NCBI GenBank assembly: GCA_031259875.1
Contig: JAIRKW010000164.1
Coordinates: 1-8,177, forward strand
Reading direction: 5' to 3'
From: Campylobacteraceae bacterium
GTDB lineage: Bacteria; Campylobacterota; Campylobacteria; Campylobacterales; Campylobacteraceae
DNA length: 8,177 nt
Below the pieces are notes generated by a model that did no database searches, was not told the origin of the DNA, and saw nothing but the letters and a program-made list of their open reading frames with translations. The position numbers were made by a program, and so were the translations under genes. Below, piece by piece: positions 1 through 7,711 of the stretch (its first letter is position 1; each line of letters starts with the position of its first letter).

Positions 1-1088
1 TCTTTTTGATTTCCATTTTTATCCCACATAATGCCCCCTGCCCTAATCATTGCAGGCATTGAAGCGTCTACTATCACATCATTTGGAAAATGCAGATTTG
101 TGATACCTTTATTTGAATCCACCATAGCAATATCGGGCTGTTCTTCATAAATTGCCGATATCTCTTTTTCTATTGCACTTTTTTCATCATCAGGCAAATT
201 TGCAATTTTGACGTATAAATCGCTAAGTCCATTATTTACATTGACACCAAGCTTTTCAAATACTGCGCTGTGTTTTTTGAACAATTTATCAAAAAATGCT
301 AAAACAGCTGTGCCGAATATCACAGGGTCAGATACTTTCATCATAGTAGCTTTAAGATGTACGGAAAAGAGTACATCTTTTGCTTTTGCATCCGCAATCT
401 CTTTTAAAAAAAACTCTCTTAAAGATTTTACATCCATAAAAGATACGTCTATGATTTCGCCTTTTAACAGCTTTAGATCTGTTTTTAATCTATTTTTTTC
501 ACCTTTTTGGTTTATAAATTCGACAGATACAACATCATCTGAAGGCAAAATATACGAATCCTCGCTTTCGTAAAAATCGCCCTCATTCATATGGGATACA
601 TGACTTTTAGACTCTTTTTTCCATTCTCCCATTGAGTGCGGGTTATTTTTTGCATAATTTTTAACAGCCCTTGGCGCACGCCTGTCGGAATTTCCTTCTC
701 TCAAAACAGGATTTACCGCAGAACCTAACACTTTTGCATATTTGGCTTTTATCTCTTCTTCTTTGGCATTTGCGGGATTTTCAGGAAAATCAGGAATGTC
801 GTAACCTTGCGACTGAAGCTCTTTTATAGCAGCCTTTAATTGAGGTATAGAGGCTGAAATATTCGGCAATTTTATGATATTTGCCTCTTTGCTTTGAGTA
901 AGATTTCCCAAATATGCCAAATCATCGGGATAATCTGAGAAAGCACTAAGAATTCTTCCTGAAAGAGATATGTCCCTTATTTCAAACGGCACATTACATG
1001 TTTTGCCGAATGCTTTTATAATGGGAAAAAGAGAATACGCAGCAAGCGCAGGAGATTCATCTGTTTTTGTATATATAATAGAAGCCAT
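1..1088 (-). CDS. icd: Isocitrate dehydrogenase (NADP+), monomeric type; N-terminal half, cut by left window edge
   Basis: Oxidatively decarboxylates isocitrate to 2-oxoglutarate with NADP+, or runs in reverse in reductive TCA-cycle organisms; cytosolic. About 362 codons are visible from the ATG at 1088 to the left edge, roughly half of the ~740 residues usual for the monomeric family. The frame stays open throughout. Family landmarks are the start MASIIYTKTDESPALAAYS, the block NIIKLPNISASIPQLKAAIK near residues 70-89, the substrate-binding GNSDRRAP at 132-139 (Ser134 equivalent to the isocitrate-contacting Ser), VHLKATMMKVSDP near 265, and VIVDASMPAMIR, whose Asp341 matches a metal-binding Asp of the Azotobacter enzyme. 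The remaining metal ligands and NADP-binding residues lie outside the window. The start is supported by AAGGA seven bases upstream. It lies 69 bp downstream of mltG on the same strand, so read-through is possible, but the spacer could also hold its own promoter. The family call is firm; the physiological direction is inference. Confidence 0.96.
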   Translation of the reverse strand, partial: MASIIYTKTDESPALAAYSLFPIIKAFGKTCNVPFEIRDISLSGRILSAFSDYPDDLAYLGNLTQSKEANIIKLPNISASIPQLKAAIKELQSQGYDIPDFPENPANAKEEEIKAKYAKVLGSAVNPVLREGNSDRRAPRAVKNYAKNNPHSMGEWKKESKSHVSHMNEGDFYESEDSYILPSDDVVSVEFINQKGEKNRLKTDLKLLKGEIIDVSFMDVKSLREFFLKEIADAKAKDVLFSVHLKATMMKVSDPVIFGTAVLAFFDKLFKKHSAVFEKLGVNVNNGLSDLYVKIANLPDDEKSAIEKEISAIYEEQPDIAMVDSNKGITNLHFPNDVIVDASMPAMIRAGGIMWDKNGNQK

Positions 1089-1109
1089 TCTTATTTCCTT
1101 AATTAATAT

Positions 1110-1123
1110 TATTTTATAAAATA
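1110..1123. promoter_or_regulatory. Perfect 14-bp AT palindrome in the icd leader
   Basis: TATTTTATAAAATA is an exact inverted repeat lying 22-35 bases upstream of the isocitrate dehydrogenase start. Its right half on the minus strand gives TATAAAAT, which could serve as a -10 element, so the palindrome could be an operator overlapping a promoter. In such AT-rich DNA it could also be chance. No good -35 box is visible. Confidence 0.25.
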
Positions 1124-1157
1124 CTGTACCGTAAAATAGCAAAACTGCTCTTAAGCT

Positions 1158-2117
1158 CTATTTGCTTATATTTTTTAAGTGCTCACTATAAGTTTCAGTA
1201 AATAAATGTTGACCGTTTTCACCTTTAACAAAGTAGAGATACTTTGTTTTGTCTGGTTTTAAAGCTGCTTTGATAGCCTCTATATTCACCGCACATACGG
1301 GATTTTTAGGCAATCCATAATGAGCATATGTATTATAAGATGATATGTCTTCTCTAATTCTTTTGGGCGTAATTTTGGTATGCGAAAATTGACCATAGTT
1401 GAGCGTACCATCCATTTGAAGCTTCATTCCTATCTTAAGCCTATTATAGATAACAGAGCTTACTATAGGCATTTCGGCATTATTGGCAGACTCTTTTTGT
1501 ATAATAGAGGCGATAGTTAAAATCTTATTCCATTCACTCTCATCATAACTGCCTGTTAATTTGCGCGATAAAGTTTCATTGCGCTTTTTTGAGTCATTTA
1601 TGAGATAACTTATGAGCCGCTTTTCATCTATGCCTAAGGGTATATTGTAAGTTTCCGGAATTATCCATCCGTCTTCAAACTGCGATAATTTCTCATATTC
1701 ATACTGTAATGTTTCAAATGAGAGATTCAGTTTTTTGGACAGCTGCTCCAAAAAAATATATACCGTTTCTCCTGGTATCAGCGTAACCGCACGTGTAGCA
1801 GCTTTAGCATGAGAGAGCTGATAAAGGTAATCTGCCTTTGTCAATACAGTGCCGCCCATGTCTATCCAGCCGCTTTGCGGATATCCAAAAAGTCTCAGCA
1901 AAAGTTTGTCAAAACCAACCGAGATATTGCTGTTTTGTGCACCAAGCTGTGTTATAATGCTATTTATTCCGCCCTTGGGTACATAAATAATCTTTTGAGT
2001 ACTAATCGGTTGAATCAAATAGAATAAAAGTGAAATAATGACTATCAGTAAAATATTTAAGCTAAAAAAAAAGACTTGGCTTTTTATATTATTTTTTATA
2101 CTGCCACTTGCCGTCAT
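1158..2117 (-). CDS. mltG: Endolytic murein transglycosylase MltG (YceG-like)
   Basis: Inner-membrane lytic transglycosylase that cleaves nascent peptidoglycan strands in the periplasm and is thought to set glycan length. With the ATG at 2117 the protein has 319 residues (E. coli MltG has 340). One membrane helix lies at about 15-36 (FFFSLNILLIVIISLLFYLI), then a LysM-like segment beginning IIYVPKGGINSIITQLG, then the YceG domain. Signature blocks are EDGWIIPETY at 148-157, LTIASIIQKES with the expected catalytic Glu at 209 (E. coli Glu218), YNRLKIGMKLQMDGTLNYG near 224-242, and YNTYAHYGLPKNP followed by KTKYLYFVKGENGQHLF near the end. The frame stays open upstream to 2342, but those codons lie antisense to the neighbouring gene and do not look like MltG. 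An ATG at 2147 (10 residues longer, AGG six bases upstream) is a serious alternative; the 2117 ATG lacks a clear ribosome site. The 5' end overlaps the divergent AsmA-like gene. Confidence 0.93.
   Translation of the reverse strand: MTASGSIKNNIKSQVFFFSLNILLIVIISLLFYLIQPISTQKIIYVPKGGINSIITQLGAQNSNISVGFDKLLLRLFGYPQSGWIDMGGTVLTKADYLYQLSHAKAATRAVTLIPGETVYIFLEQLSKKLNLSFETLQYEYEKLSQFEDGWIIPETYNIPLGIDEKRLISYLINDSKKRNETLSRKLTGSYDESEWNKILTIASIIQKESANNAEMPIVSSVIYNRLKIGMKLQMDGTLNYGQFSHTKITPKRIREDISSYNTYAHYGLPKNPVCAVNIEAIKAALKPDKTKYLYFVKGENGQHLFTETYSEHLKNISK
1950..1958 (+). promoter_or_regulatory. Candidate extended -10 promoter for the AsmA-like gene, inside mltG
   Basis: TGTTATAAT is a perfect extended -10 element (TGn followed by TATAAT), about 80 bases upstream of the ATG at 2038. 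It lies inside the mltG coding sequence on the opposite strand. No strong -35 hexamer is visible, which is usual for extended -10 promoters and for Campylobacterota housekeeping promoters. A start near 1965 would give a leader of roughly 70 bases. Confidence 0.45.
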
Positions 2118-4644
2118 TATCGGTGTTATGTATAATGGTATTCGCATAGACAACCTATCTGTATTTAATGTAAATATCACAAGATTATATATCAAATTAG
2201 ATAAAAAACTCTTTCTTGAAGCTGAAACTATAAAAATAAACAGCAATGTTACAAAAAGTAGCAGTTCGTCTTCCTTGGATGAAGTGTTGGATGTAATTCC
2301 ATACATACATACATTTTTTAATACGATTATAATTGACAGCATAGAGTATGAAAATGAAAAAGCACAGCTTACTTACAATGATGGAGACTTTTATTTAAAC
2401 TCTTCACTTTTAACATTGCAAACAAAAATAGAGCTGACAAGCAAAAGAAAGCTTATTTTAGATATAAATGAGATGCTTTTAAAAGATATAGACATAGCTC
2501 TTAAAGGAAAATTGGACGCTGATTTAAAACGCAACGAGTACGCATTTAACGGTACTTATAGATTATTTGATATCACAGGAAGTGCAAAACTAGAGATAAA
2601 AAATATGATATTGAATTATCATATAAACTCGAACAATTTCTCTTCACCGCAAATTATTATGGATAATCTTTTAAAATATGTAAAATTGGACGATATCGCA
2701 GTTAATTGGATATATGGCTACACAAAAGCTCAAAATTATAAACTGCTATATTTGGCAGGTAAAATAGACCTTATAAAGCGTGATTTTTATCCTAAAAGCA
2801 TAAATGCGCTCGTAAAAGCTGACAATGTTAATGTTACTTTCAATCCGCAAGTACCGCACGCCAACATAGAAGAGGTGAGAGTTAAGATAGAAAACAATCA
2901 AATCCTCTTTTTGCTTACAAACCCGACATATCAAAACATCAATCTCACAAAAGCCAATATAATGATATATAATTTAGCTGACAGCAGCGTAGGCATAAAA
3001 ATAGACCTTGCATCAAATACGCATTACAATAACGCTGTCAACCAAATTATTAAAGCCTACACCAAAGCTGATATTCCCATACGTCAAAAAAGCGGTGAAA
3101 CACAAGCAAATATCAGTATTGACGTAAAATTTAATAACTTGAATGTAAATGTTACAGCCGATATTGCATTGAAAAATGCCAATTTACAGATGGGCAGCAC
3201 CGTAATGCACGCTTCAGACGCAAATATACACTTAAATAATTCCGATATTAAATTTCAAGACACAAGAGTGCAATATGGCGAACTTTTTGATATAAGTATA
3301 AACGGCACACTAAATGCAAGTGCAAAAGAGATGACGGCAGACTCTTTTATACACTCGCTGTCTGTTGAAGCAAAAAATAGAAGCATTGTTTCAATAAGTA
3401 ACACTTCAATGCCGTTTACTCTTAATATATTAAATAATGGAATAAATCTTTACTTTAATGAACTGCTAAGCAATCTCACTTTTGCTGACACAAATATATT
3501 TAGTTTTAATAGATTGGACAAACTCTATCCTTATTCTGATATCGCCAAAGAATATGGTATCAGAGCCGGACACATTGTACTTAAAAGCAAAGATTTTAAA
3601 CAATTCGGCGGATACGCTAATATCAGAGGATTGAAACTGCCGTTAAGTTATAACGGTACAGCTATGAGAAGATTTGCAGGCACACTTGAGATGACAGAAG
3701 ATTTATTTGAGATAACAGCCAATAATAAAAAAATTAAAGCTATCTTTAAAGATAATATAAATATAACAATAAACAGCCTTGATATTAATATAGACACAAA
3801 CAGCAGCGAACTATCTTCTATACCATCAATACCCATTAATATAGCAGCACAAAACAGCTCTATCATCTTCAAGCCGTCAAATATAACTATTTTGGCTGAC
3901 AAATACGATATCAGTTCAAAAAATAACACTCTTGCTTTGCACCTTTTGTATAACAATACTCCTTTGGATTTTCAAAAAAATGAAACCTCTTTTTATATCG
4001 TAACAGAAAATATGAAAAGTGAGTTTTTAAATTCGCTGGCAAATAAAGAGTTTTTCAAAAAAGGAAATTTCGATTTTTATGCCAAAGGTGAAAGTATGGA
4101 TGAATTTTTTGGTGTTTTGAATTTGAAAGAAGTAAGGCTGAAAGATTTCAAAATCCTAAACAATCTCATCGCCTTTTTCAATACGATACCGTCTTTAGCT
4201 ACACTCTCCGACCCTATGTACAGCACAAGCGGATTTCCTGTTAAAAACGGCACGATAGAGTTTGTAAAAAGCGGAGATTATCTATATGTACAGACACTGT
4301 TTCTAGAAGGCTACAGCTCAGATATAAAGGGTGATGGATATATTGATTTAAAAACAAATAATGTTTATTTAGATTTAAGAATTTTCATCATCAAATCACT
4401 TAGCGGCATCATAGATAAAATACCCTTGGTAAACTATATTATTCTTGGAGATGATGGTACAATAGAACTTCGCGTTTCAGTACGCGGTACACTTGATGAG
4501 CCTAAAGTAGAAACAAATATAATGAACGATACAATAATGTCGCCTTTTAATATGATAAGGAGAGTTTTTGAGCTGCCATCCCATTTGTTGGATAATTCAT
4601 TTTTGAGGACGGACGATAAACCGCCCTCGCTTGATTTTAACTAA
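2038..4644 (+). CDS. AsmA/YhdP-like envelope protein with AsmA-like C-terminal domain
   Basis: Large (868 aa) membrane-anchored protein of the AsmA-like superfamily, whose members (AsmA, TamB, YhdP) form long beta-rich periplasmic structures linked to lipid transport between inner and outer membranes. The N-terminus has a basic stretch (KLKKK) and one hydrophobic helix at about 13-34 (TWLFILFFILPLAVIIGVMYNG), so the rest should be periplasmic. The body is long, Asn/Ile/Asp-rich and built of alternating beta-strand-like segments without cysteine or catalytic motifs. The last ~180 residues carry the AsmA-like C-terminal domain: FYAKGESMDEFFGVLNLKEV near 679, then DGYIDLKTNNVYLDLRI, LGDDGTIELRVSVRGTLDEP and a final PFNMIRRVFELP motif. 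The ATG at 2038 is the only start after the in-frame stop at 2020-2022 that keeps the helix; its ribosome site (AGTGAA) is weak. Its specific lipid role is inferred from family. Confidence 0.88.
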   Translation: MTISKIFKLKKKTWLFILFFILPLAVIIGVMYNGIRIDNLSVFNVNITRLYIKLDKKLFLEAETIKINSNVTKSSSSSSLDEVLDVIPYIHTFFNTIIIDSIEYENEKAQLTYNDGDFYLNSSLLTLQTKIELTSKRKLILDINEMLLKDIDIALKGKLDADLKRNEYAFNGTYRLFDITGSAKLEIKNMILNYHINSNNFSSPQIIMDNLLKYVKLDDIAVNWIYGYTKAQNYKLLYLAGKIDLIKRDFYPKSINALVKADNVNVTFNPQVPHANIEEVRVKIENNQILFLLTNPTYQNINLTKANIMIYNLADSSVGIKIDLASNTHYNNAVNQIIKAYTKADIPIRQKSGETQANISIDVKFNNLNVNVTADIALKNANLQMGSTVMHASDANIHLNNSDIKFQDTRVQYGELFDISINGTLNASAKEMTADSFIHSLSVEAKNRSIVSISNTSMPFTLNILNNGINLYFNELLSNLTFADTNIFSFNRLDKLYPYSDIAKEYGIRAGHIVLKSKDFKQFGGYANIRGLKLPLSYNGTAMRRFAGTLEMTEDLFEITANNKKIKAIFKDNINITINSLDINIDTNSSELSSIPSIPINIAAQNSSIIFKPSNITILADKYDISSKNNTLALHLLYNNTPLDFQKNETSFYIVTENMKSEFLNSLANKEFFKKGNFDFYAKGESMDEFFGVLNLKEVRLKDFKILNNLIAFFNTIPSLATLSDPMYSTSGFPVKNGTIEFVKSGDYLYVQTLFLEGYSSDIKGDGYIDLKTNNVYLDLRIFIIKSLSGIIDKIPLVNYIILGDDGTIELRVSVRGTLDEPKVETNIMNDTIMSPFNMIRRVFELPSHLLDNSFLRTDDKPPSLDFN
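2184..2189 (-). promoter_or_regulatory. Candidate -10 element for mltG, inside the AsmA-like gene
   Basis: On the minus strand this reads TATAAT, preceded by an AT-rich run (TTTGATA). It lies about 37 bases upstream of the ATG at 2147 and 67 bases upstream of the ATG at 2117. No convincing -35 box is visible. Because the region is AT-rich, a consensus -10 by chance cannot be excluded, but the placement suits either mltG start and lies within the divergent gene's coding sequence. Confidence 0.35.
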
Positions 4645-6274
4645 ATATATTTTGATACTTCTCTCTCAATGTTTTTTTATCTGTCTTACCAACGCTTGTT
4701 TTGTCTATCTCGTCTACAAAATGCACTCTCAAAAGCATGCTTTCTCTTGCCACGAGTCCGTTTTTTATAACCTCTTTTGCGTGAGCAATTATCTCTTTTT
4801 CAAGCGTTTTTTTATCTTCTACTTTGGATACTACAAGTGCCAATGGTCTTTCGCCCCACTTTTCATCAGGTGTTGCTATCACAGCAACTTCAAATACAGA
4901 CGGATGCTGATGGATAATATCTTCGAGTTCCAATGATGATACCCATTCGCCGCCGACTTTTATGATATCTTTTGCTCTGTCTGTGATTTTAAAATACCTA
5001 AGTTCATCACAATTAGCGACATCCCCTGTGTGCAAATATCCGCCTCTCCAAAGATTTTCGGAATTTTTCTGATCTTTTAAGTATCCTGCTGTAAGCCAAG
5101 GTGCACGCACAACTATTTCACCTGTACTTTCACCATCATGTGCAACTTCATTTGCCTCTTCATCTATTATTCTCATCTCCACCAAACCAAGCGGAGTACC
5201 TGTTTTGGTTCTGATTTTTACCTGCTCTTCATAACTTTTTGCAAGTGTCTCTTTATTTAGTCTTGCCAAAGATAAAATCGGACAAGTTTCACTCATCCCA
5301 TATCCTGAAAACATATCTATTCCTTTATTTAATCCGGCTATTGCAAGAGCCGGAGATAAAGAAGCTCCGCCTATTATAACTTTCCATCTGCTCAAATCAA
5401 CTTCATTGATTTTAGGCGAATTTAACAGCATATGAAGTATTGTCGGTACACAATGTGAAAATGTTACTCCCTCTTTTTGTATCAAATCAAGCAAAACATC
5501 AGGTATGTACTTGCCGGGATAGACCTGTTTTACGCCCATAAATGTAGCCATATATGGAATGCCCCATGCGTGCACGTGAAACATTGGAGTTATAGGCATA
5601 TATACGTCATTTTGATTGAAGTTTGCATGCTCGGCGTAAGAAGAGAGGCTAAGCAATGCGCCCATAGTGTGAAGCACTAATTGACGATGAGTGAAATATA
5701 CGCCTTTTGGCATTCCTGTGGTGCCTGTTGTGTAAAATGTAGTCGCACGTGTATTTTCATCAAAATCCGGAAAATCAAATTTGTCATCAGCTTTTTCCAA
5801 TAGCTGTTCGTACTCGCCTGTGAAAGGGATTATACTTTGTGTTGCTTCATTGCCATCAGCTATCAAAACATAGTTATTAATCGTATCTACTCTTCCTCTT
5901 ATCTGTTCCAATATAGGTATGAAATCATGATGTATCAACAAAATATCATCTTGTGCATGGTCGATTGTATAGAGTATCTGCTCCGGACTTAGCCTTATAT
6001 TGACCATATGCATAACCGCACCAATCATAGGTATAGCAAAATAGCACTCCAAATATCTATGCGAATCATAATCCATAATAGCTACCGTATCGCCTTTTTT
6101 GACGCCAAGCTTTGTAAGGACATTGGCAAGTTTGCAGACACGCTTATGAAACTGGGCATAAGTCATACGAAAATTGTTTTTGTAAATTATCTCTTGATTT
6201 GGATTATTAGCTATAGGTGTGAAGAGCAGCTGTTTAATGAGCAGCTGGTAATTTTGTATACTAGATGTGTGCAT
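4637..6274 (-). CDS. AMP-forming fatty acyl-CoA synthetase (AlkK-like, ANL superfamily)
   Basis: Activates a fatty (or other carboxylic) acid with ATP to the acyl-AMP and then to acyl-CoA; cytosolic or membrane-associated. The 545-residue length matches medium/long-chain acyl-CoA synthetases such as Pseudomonas AlkK (about 546). The adenylation motifs are present in order: P-loop YTTGTTGMPKG at 181-191, PMFHVHAWGIPY near 230, GGASLSP near 302-308, GYGMSET at 324-330, YLHTGDVA at 413-420, the hinge DRAKDIIKVGGEW at 432-444, and the C-terminal KTSVGK with the expected catalytic Lys530. No broken motif is seen, so it should be active. Chain-length preference cannot be read from sequence. The ATG at 6274 has AAAAGGA seven bases upstream. 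The gene lies 17 bp after nhaA, suggesting one transcript, and its stop overlaps the convergent AsmA-like gene by 8 bp. Use in exogenous fatty-acid uptake or phospholipid turnover is inference. Confidence 0.93.
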   Translation of the reverse strand: MHTSSIQNYQLLIKQLLFTPIANNPNQEIIYKNNFRMTYAQFHKRVCKLANVLTKLGVKKGDTVAIMDYDSHRYLECYFAIPMIGAVMHMVNIRLSPEQILYTIDHAQDDILLIHHDFIPILEQIRGRVDTINNYVLIADGNEATQSIIPFTGEYEQLLEKADDKFDFPDFDENTRATTFYTTGTTGMPKGVYFTHRQLVLHTMGALLSLSSYAEHANFNQNDVYMPITPMFHVHAWGIPYMATFMGVKQVYPGKYIPDVLLDLIQKEGVTFSHCVPTILHMLLNSPKINEVDLSRWKVIIGGASLSPALAIAGLNKGIDMFSGYGMSETCPILSLARLNKETLAKSYEEQVKIRTKTGTPLGLVEMRIIDEEANEVAHDGESTGEIVVRAPWLTAGYLKDQKNSENLWRGGYLHTGDVANCDELRYFKITDRAKDIIKVGGEWVSSLELEDIIHQHPSVFEVAVIATPDEKWGERPLALVVSKVEDKKTLEKEIIAHAKEVIKNGLVARESMLLRVHFVDEIDKTSVGKTDKKTLREKYQNIFS

Positions 6275-6291
6275 TTAAGTTCCTTTTAAAA

Positions 6292-7668
6292 TTATATTTT
6301 CTCTTTTGAAACAGCAGTGAGTGCTAAATCATCTTTTTTTGAGAACATAAAGAAAAAACCCATAGATACGATTGTAGCTACGAGCGACGCAAGTAAGACC
6401 GAAAGTGTTGCGTGTGCTGCAAGTTTATCGCTAAGGGCAAGATTTGATATAAGTATAGACATTGTAAAGCCGATTCCGGCTACAAGTCCAACACCAAATA
6501 TCTGTGTCCACGTAAGATTGCTGGGTTTCCTTGAGATACCGAGAAAATCCAAAATAAATGTGAATACAAATATGCCCAAAGGTTTTCCAAGAAAAAGTCC
6601 TAATGATATTCCCCAGAAAAGGTTGTCAAACTCAAAACCACTCTCAACAATGACTCCGGCATTTGCAAACGCAAATACAGGCATAATAAAATAAGCGCTC
6701 AGCGGGTGCAAATTGCGCTCAAGTCTGACAAGCGGACTCTGCACTTCATCATATGCCTGCGCTATCATCTCCAGAGCATTGTTCTGCTTTGCATTTAAAA
6801 GTACTTGCTGCGAATCCTTAGGCGCGTTTGAGTAAAAGACATTTGTCGCAAGCCTCAAATTTTCCAAAAAGCTTGAACTGCTTATTTTTGAGTGAATAGG
6901 TATTGTAAAAGCCAGCACTATTCCTGAAATTGTCGCGTGAATACCGCTTTTGTAAAAAAAATACCATAAAGCCAAACCGCCTATAAGATATACTGCAAGC
7001 GTTCGCACGCCAAATCTATTAAAAAGTAACAAAACGGCTGTCACACTAAGCGCTAACGATAAATAATCAAATGATATGTTACCTGAATAAAAAATAGCAA
7101 TGACCAAAATGGAGCCGATATCATCAGCAATGGCTAACGTTACCAAAAATACTTTCAGCTTTATCGGTATTCTGCTGCCAAGCAACATCAAAACGCCAAG
7201 TGCAAATGCCGTATCTGTGCCCATAGGTATCGCGAAACCTTTAATGTCTCCGCTGCCCCAAGTAAAATATAAAAATATCATGATAGGAAAAACCATCCCG
7301 CCAATAGAAGCAAATATTGGCGAAATAGCTTTTTGAAAGCTTGACAATTCACCCGCTAAAATCTCTCGCTTAACCTCGAGTCCTATCATGAGAAAAAAGA
7401 GTGCCATCAAAGCGTCATTTACCCAGAAATGGGCGTCTCTTATAAAACTTAAATTGCCTATGGTAATACCAAATTCTATCTCCCACAGCTCGAAATATTT
7501 TTCAGATAAAAGTGGCGAATTAGCAGCAAATAGCGCTAAAATAGCGGCAATAAACAATAAAATACCGCCAAATGACTCTTGTTTAACAAAATGCGTTATA
7601 AAGTTGCCGATTTTTTTAGTAGAGCTTTTAGTCCCTATCTCTAAAACACTCAATTTTTTCCCTTGCAC
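6292..7668 (-). CDS. nhaA: Na+/H+ antiporter NhaA
   Basis: Inner-membrane electrogenic antiporter exporting Na+ (or Li+) in exchange for H+, for sodium and alkaline-pH homeostasis. Visible family landmarks: the N-terminal FGGILLFIAAILALFAANSP, the pH-sensor region MIGLEVKRE near 94-102, MGTDTAFALGVL with Asp152 (E. coli Asp133), LAIADDIGSI with the ion-binding pair Asp182-Asp183 (E. coli 163-164), SGIHATISGIV with His244 (E. coli His225), LGKPLGI with Lys362 (E. coli Lys300), and FGVGLVAGIGFTMSILI. At 458 residues it is longer than E. coli NhaA (388), mainly from a hydrophilic insertion at about 262-310 before RLERNLHP and a longer C-terminal tail. The given start is a GTG lacking an upstream ribosome site; a TTG at 7653, five codons in, has AAGGG at good spacing and may be the true start. 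It heads a probable two-gene operon with the acyl-CoA synthetase. Confidence 0.96.
   Translation of the reverse strand: MQGKKLSVLEIGTKSSTKKIGNFITHFVKQESFGGILLFIAAILALFAANSPLLSEKYFELWEIEFGITIGNLSFIRDAHFWVNDALMALFFLMIGLEVKREILAGELSSFQKAISPIFASIGGMVFPIMIFLYFTWGSGDIKGFAIPMGTDTAFALGVLMLLGSRIPIKLKVFLVTLAIADDIGSILVIAIFYSGNISFDYLSLALSVTAVLLLFNRFGVRTLAVYLIGGLALWYFFYKSGIHATISGIVLAFTIPIHSKISSSSFLENLRLATNVFYSNAPKDSQQVLLNAKQNNALEMIAQAYDEVQSPLVRLERNLHPLSAYFIMPVFAFANAGVIVESGFEFDNLFWGISLGLFLGKPLGIFVFTFILDFLGISRKPSNLTWTQIFGVGLVAGIGFTMSILISNLALSDKLAAHATLSVLLASLVATIVSMGFFFMFSKKDDLALTAVSKEKI
7658..7664 (-). promoter_or_regulatory. Ribosome binding site favouring a TTG start of nhaA
   Basis: The minus-strand sequence CAAGGGAAAAAATTG places a Shine-Dalgarno-like AAGGG about six bases before an in-frame TTG at 7653-7651. 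The GTG at 7668 has only A/T-rich sequence before it. Both starts are in the same frame and differ by five residues, and the next in-frame Met is far into the protein, so the start is non-ATG either way. Confidence 0.5.
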
Positions 7669-7711
7669 AATTTTTATTTTTATATTTTCACTTTAATCAG
7701 TTAAATGCGAT

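Noticed and set aside
208..573. Plus-strand open frame of 121 codons
   Set aside because: It lies wholly antisense to the isocitrate dehydrogenase frame, which has clear family motifs throughout; it has low-complexity Ser/Phe/Thr composition typical of a shadow frame.
1136..1160. Short inverted repeat AGCA/TGCT just after the mltG stop as a terminator
   Set aside because: The stem is only four base pairs and the following T-run is short, too weak to call an intrinsic terminator.
2118..2342. N-terminal extension of mltG to an ATG at 2342
   Set aside because: The extra 75 codons lie antisense to the AsmA-like gene, do not resemble MltG, and would put the membrane helix about 90 residues from the N-terminus instead of near it.
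4631..4936. Plus-strand open frame of 101 codons starting at TTG
   Set aside because: It is antisense to the conserved C-terminal domain of the acyl-CoA synthetase, rich in Cys/Phe/Tyr, with no ribosome site.
6317..7696. Several plus-strand open frames opposite nhaA
   Set aside because: All mirror the nhaA reading frame, which carries every expected antiporter motif.
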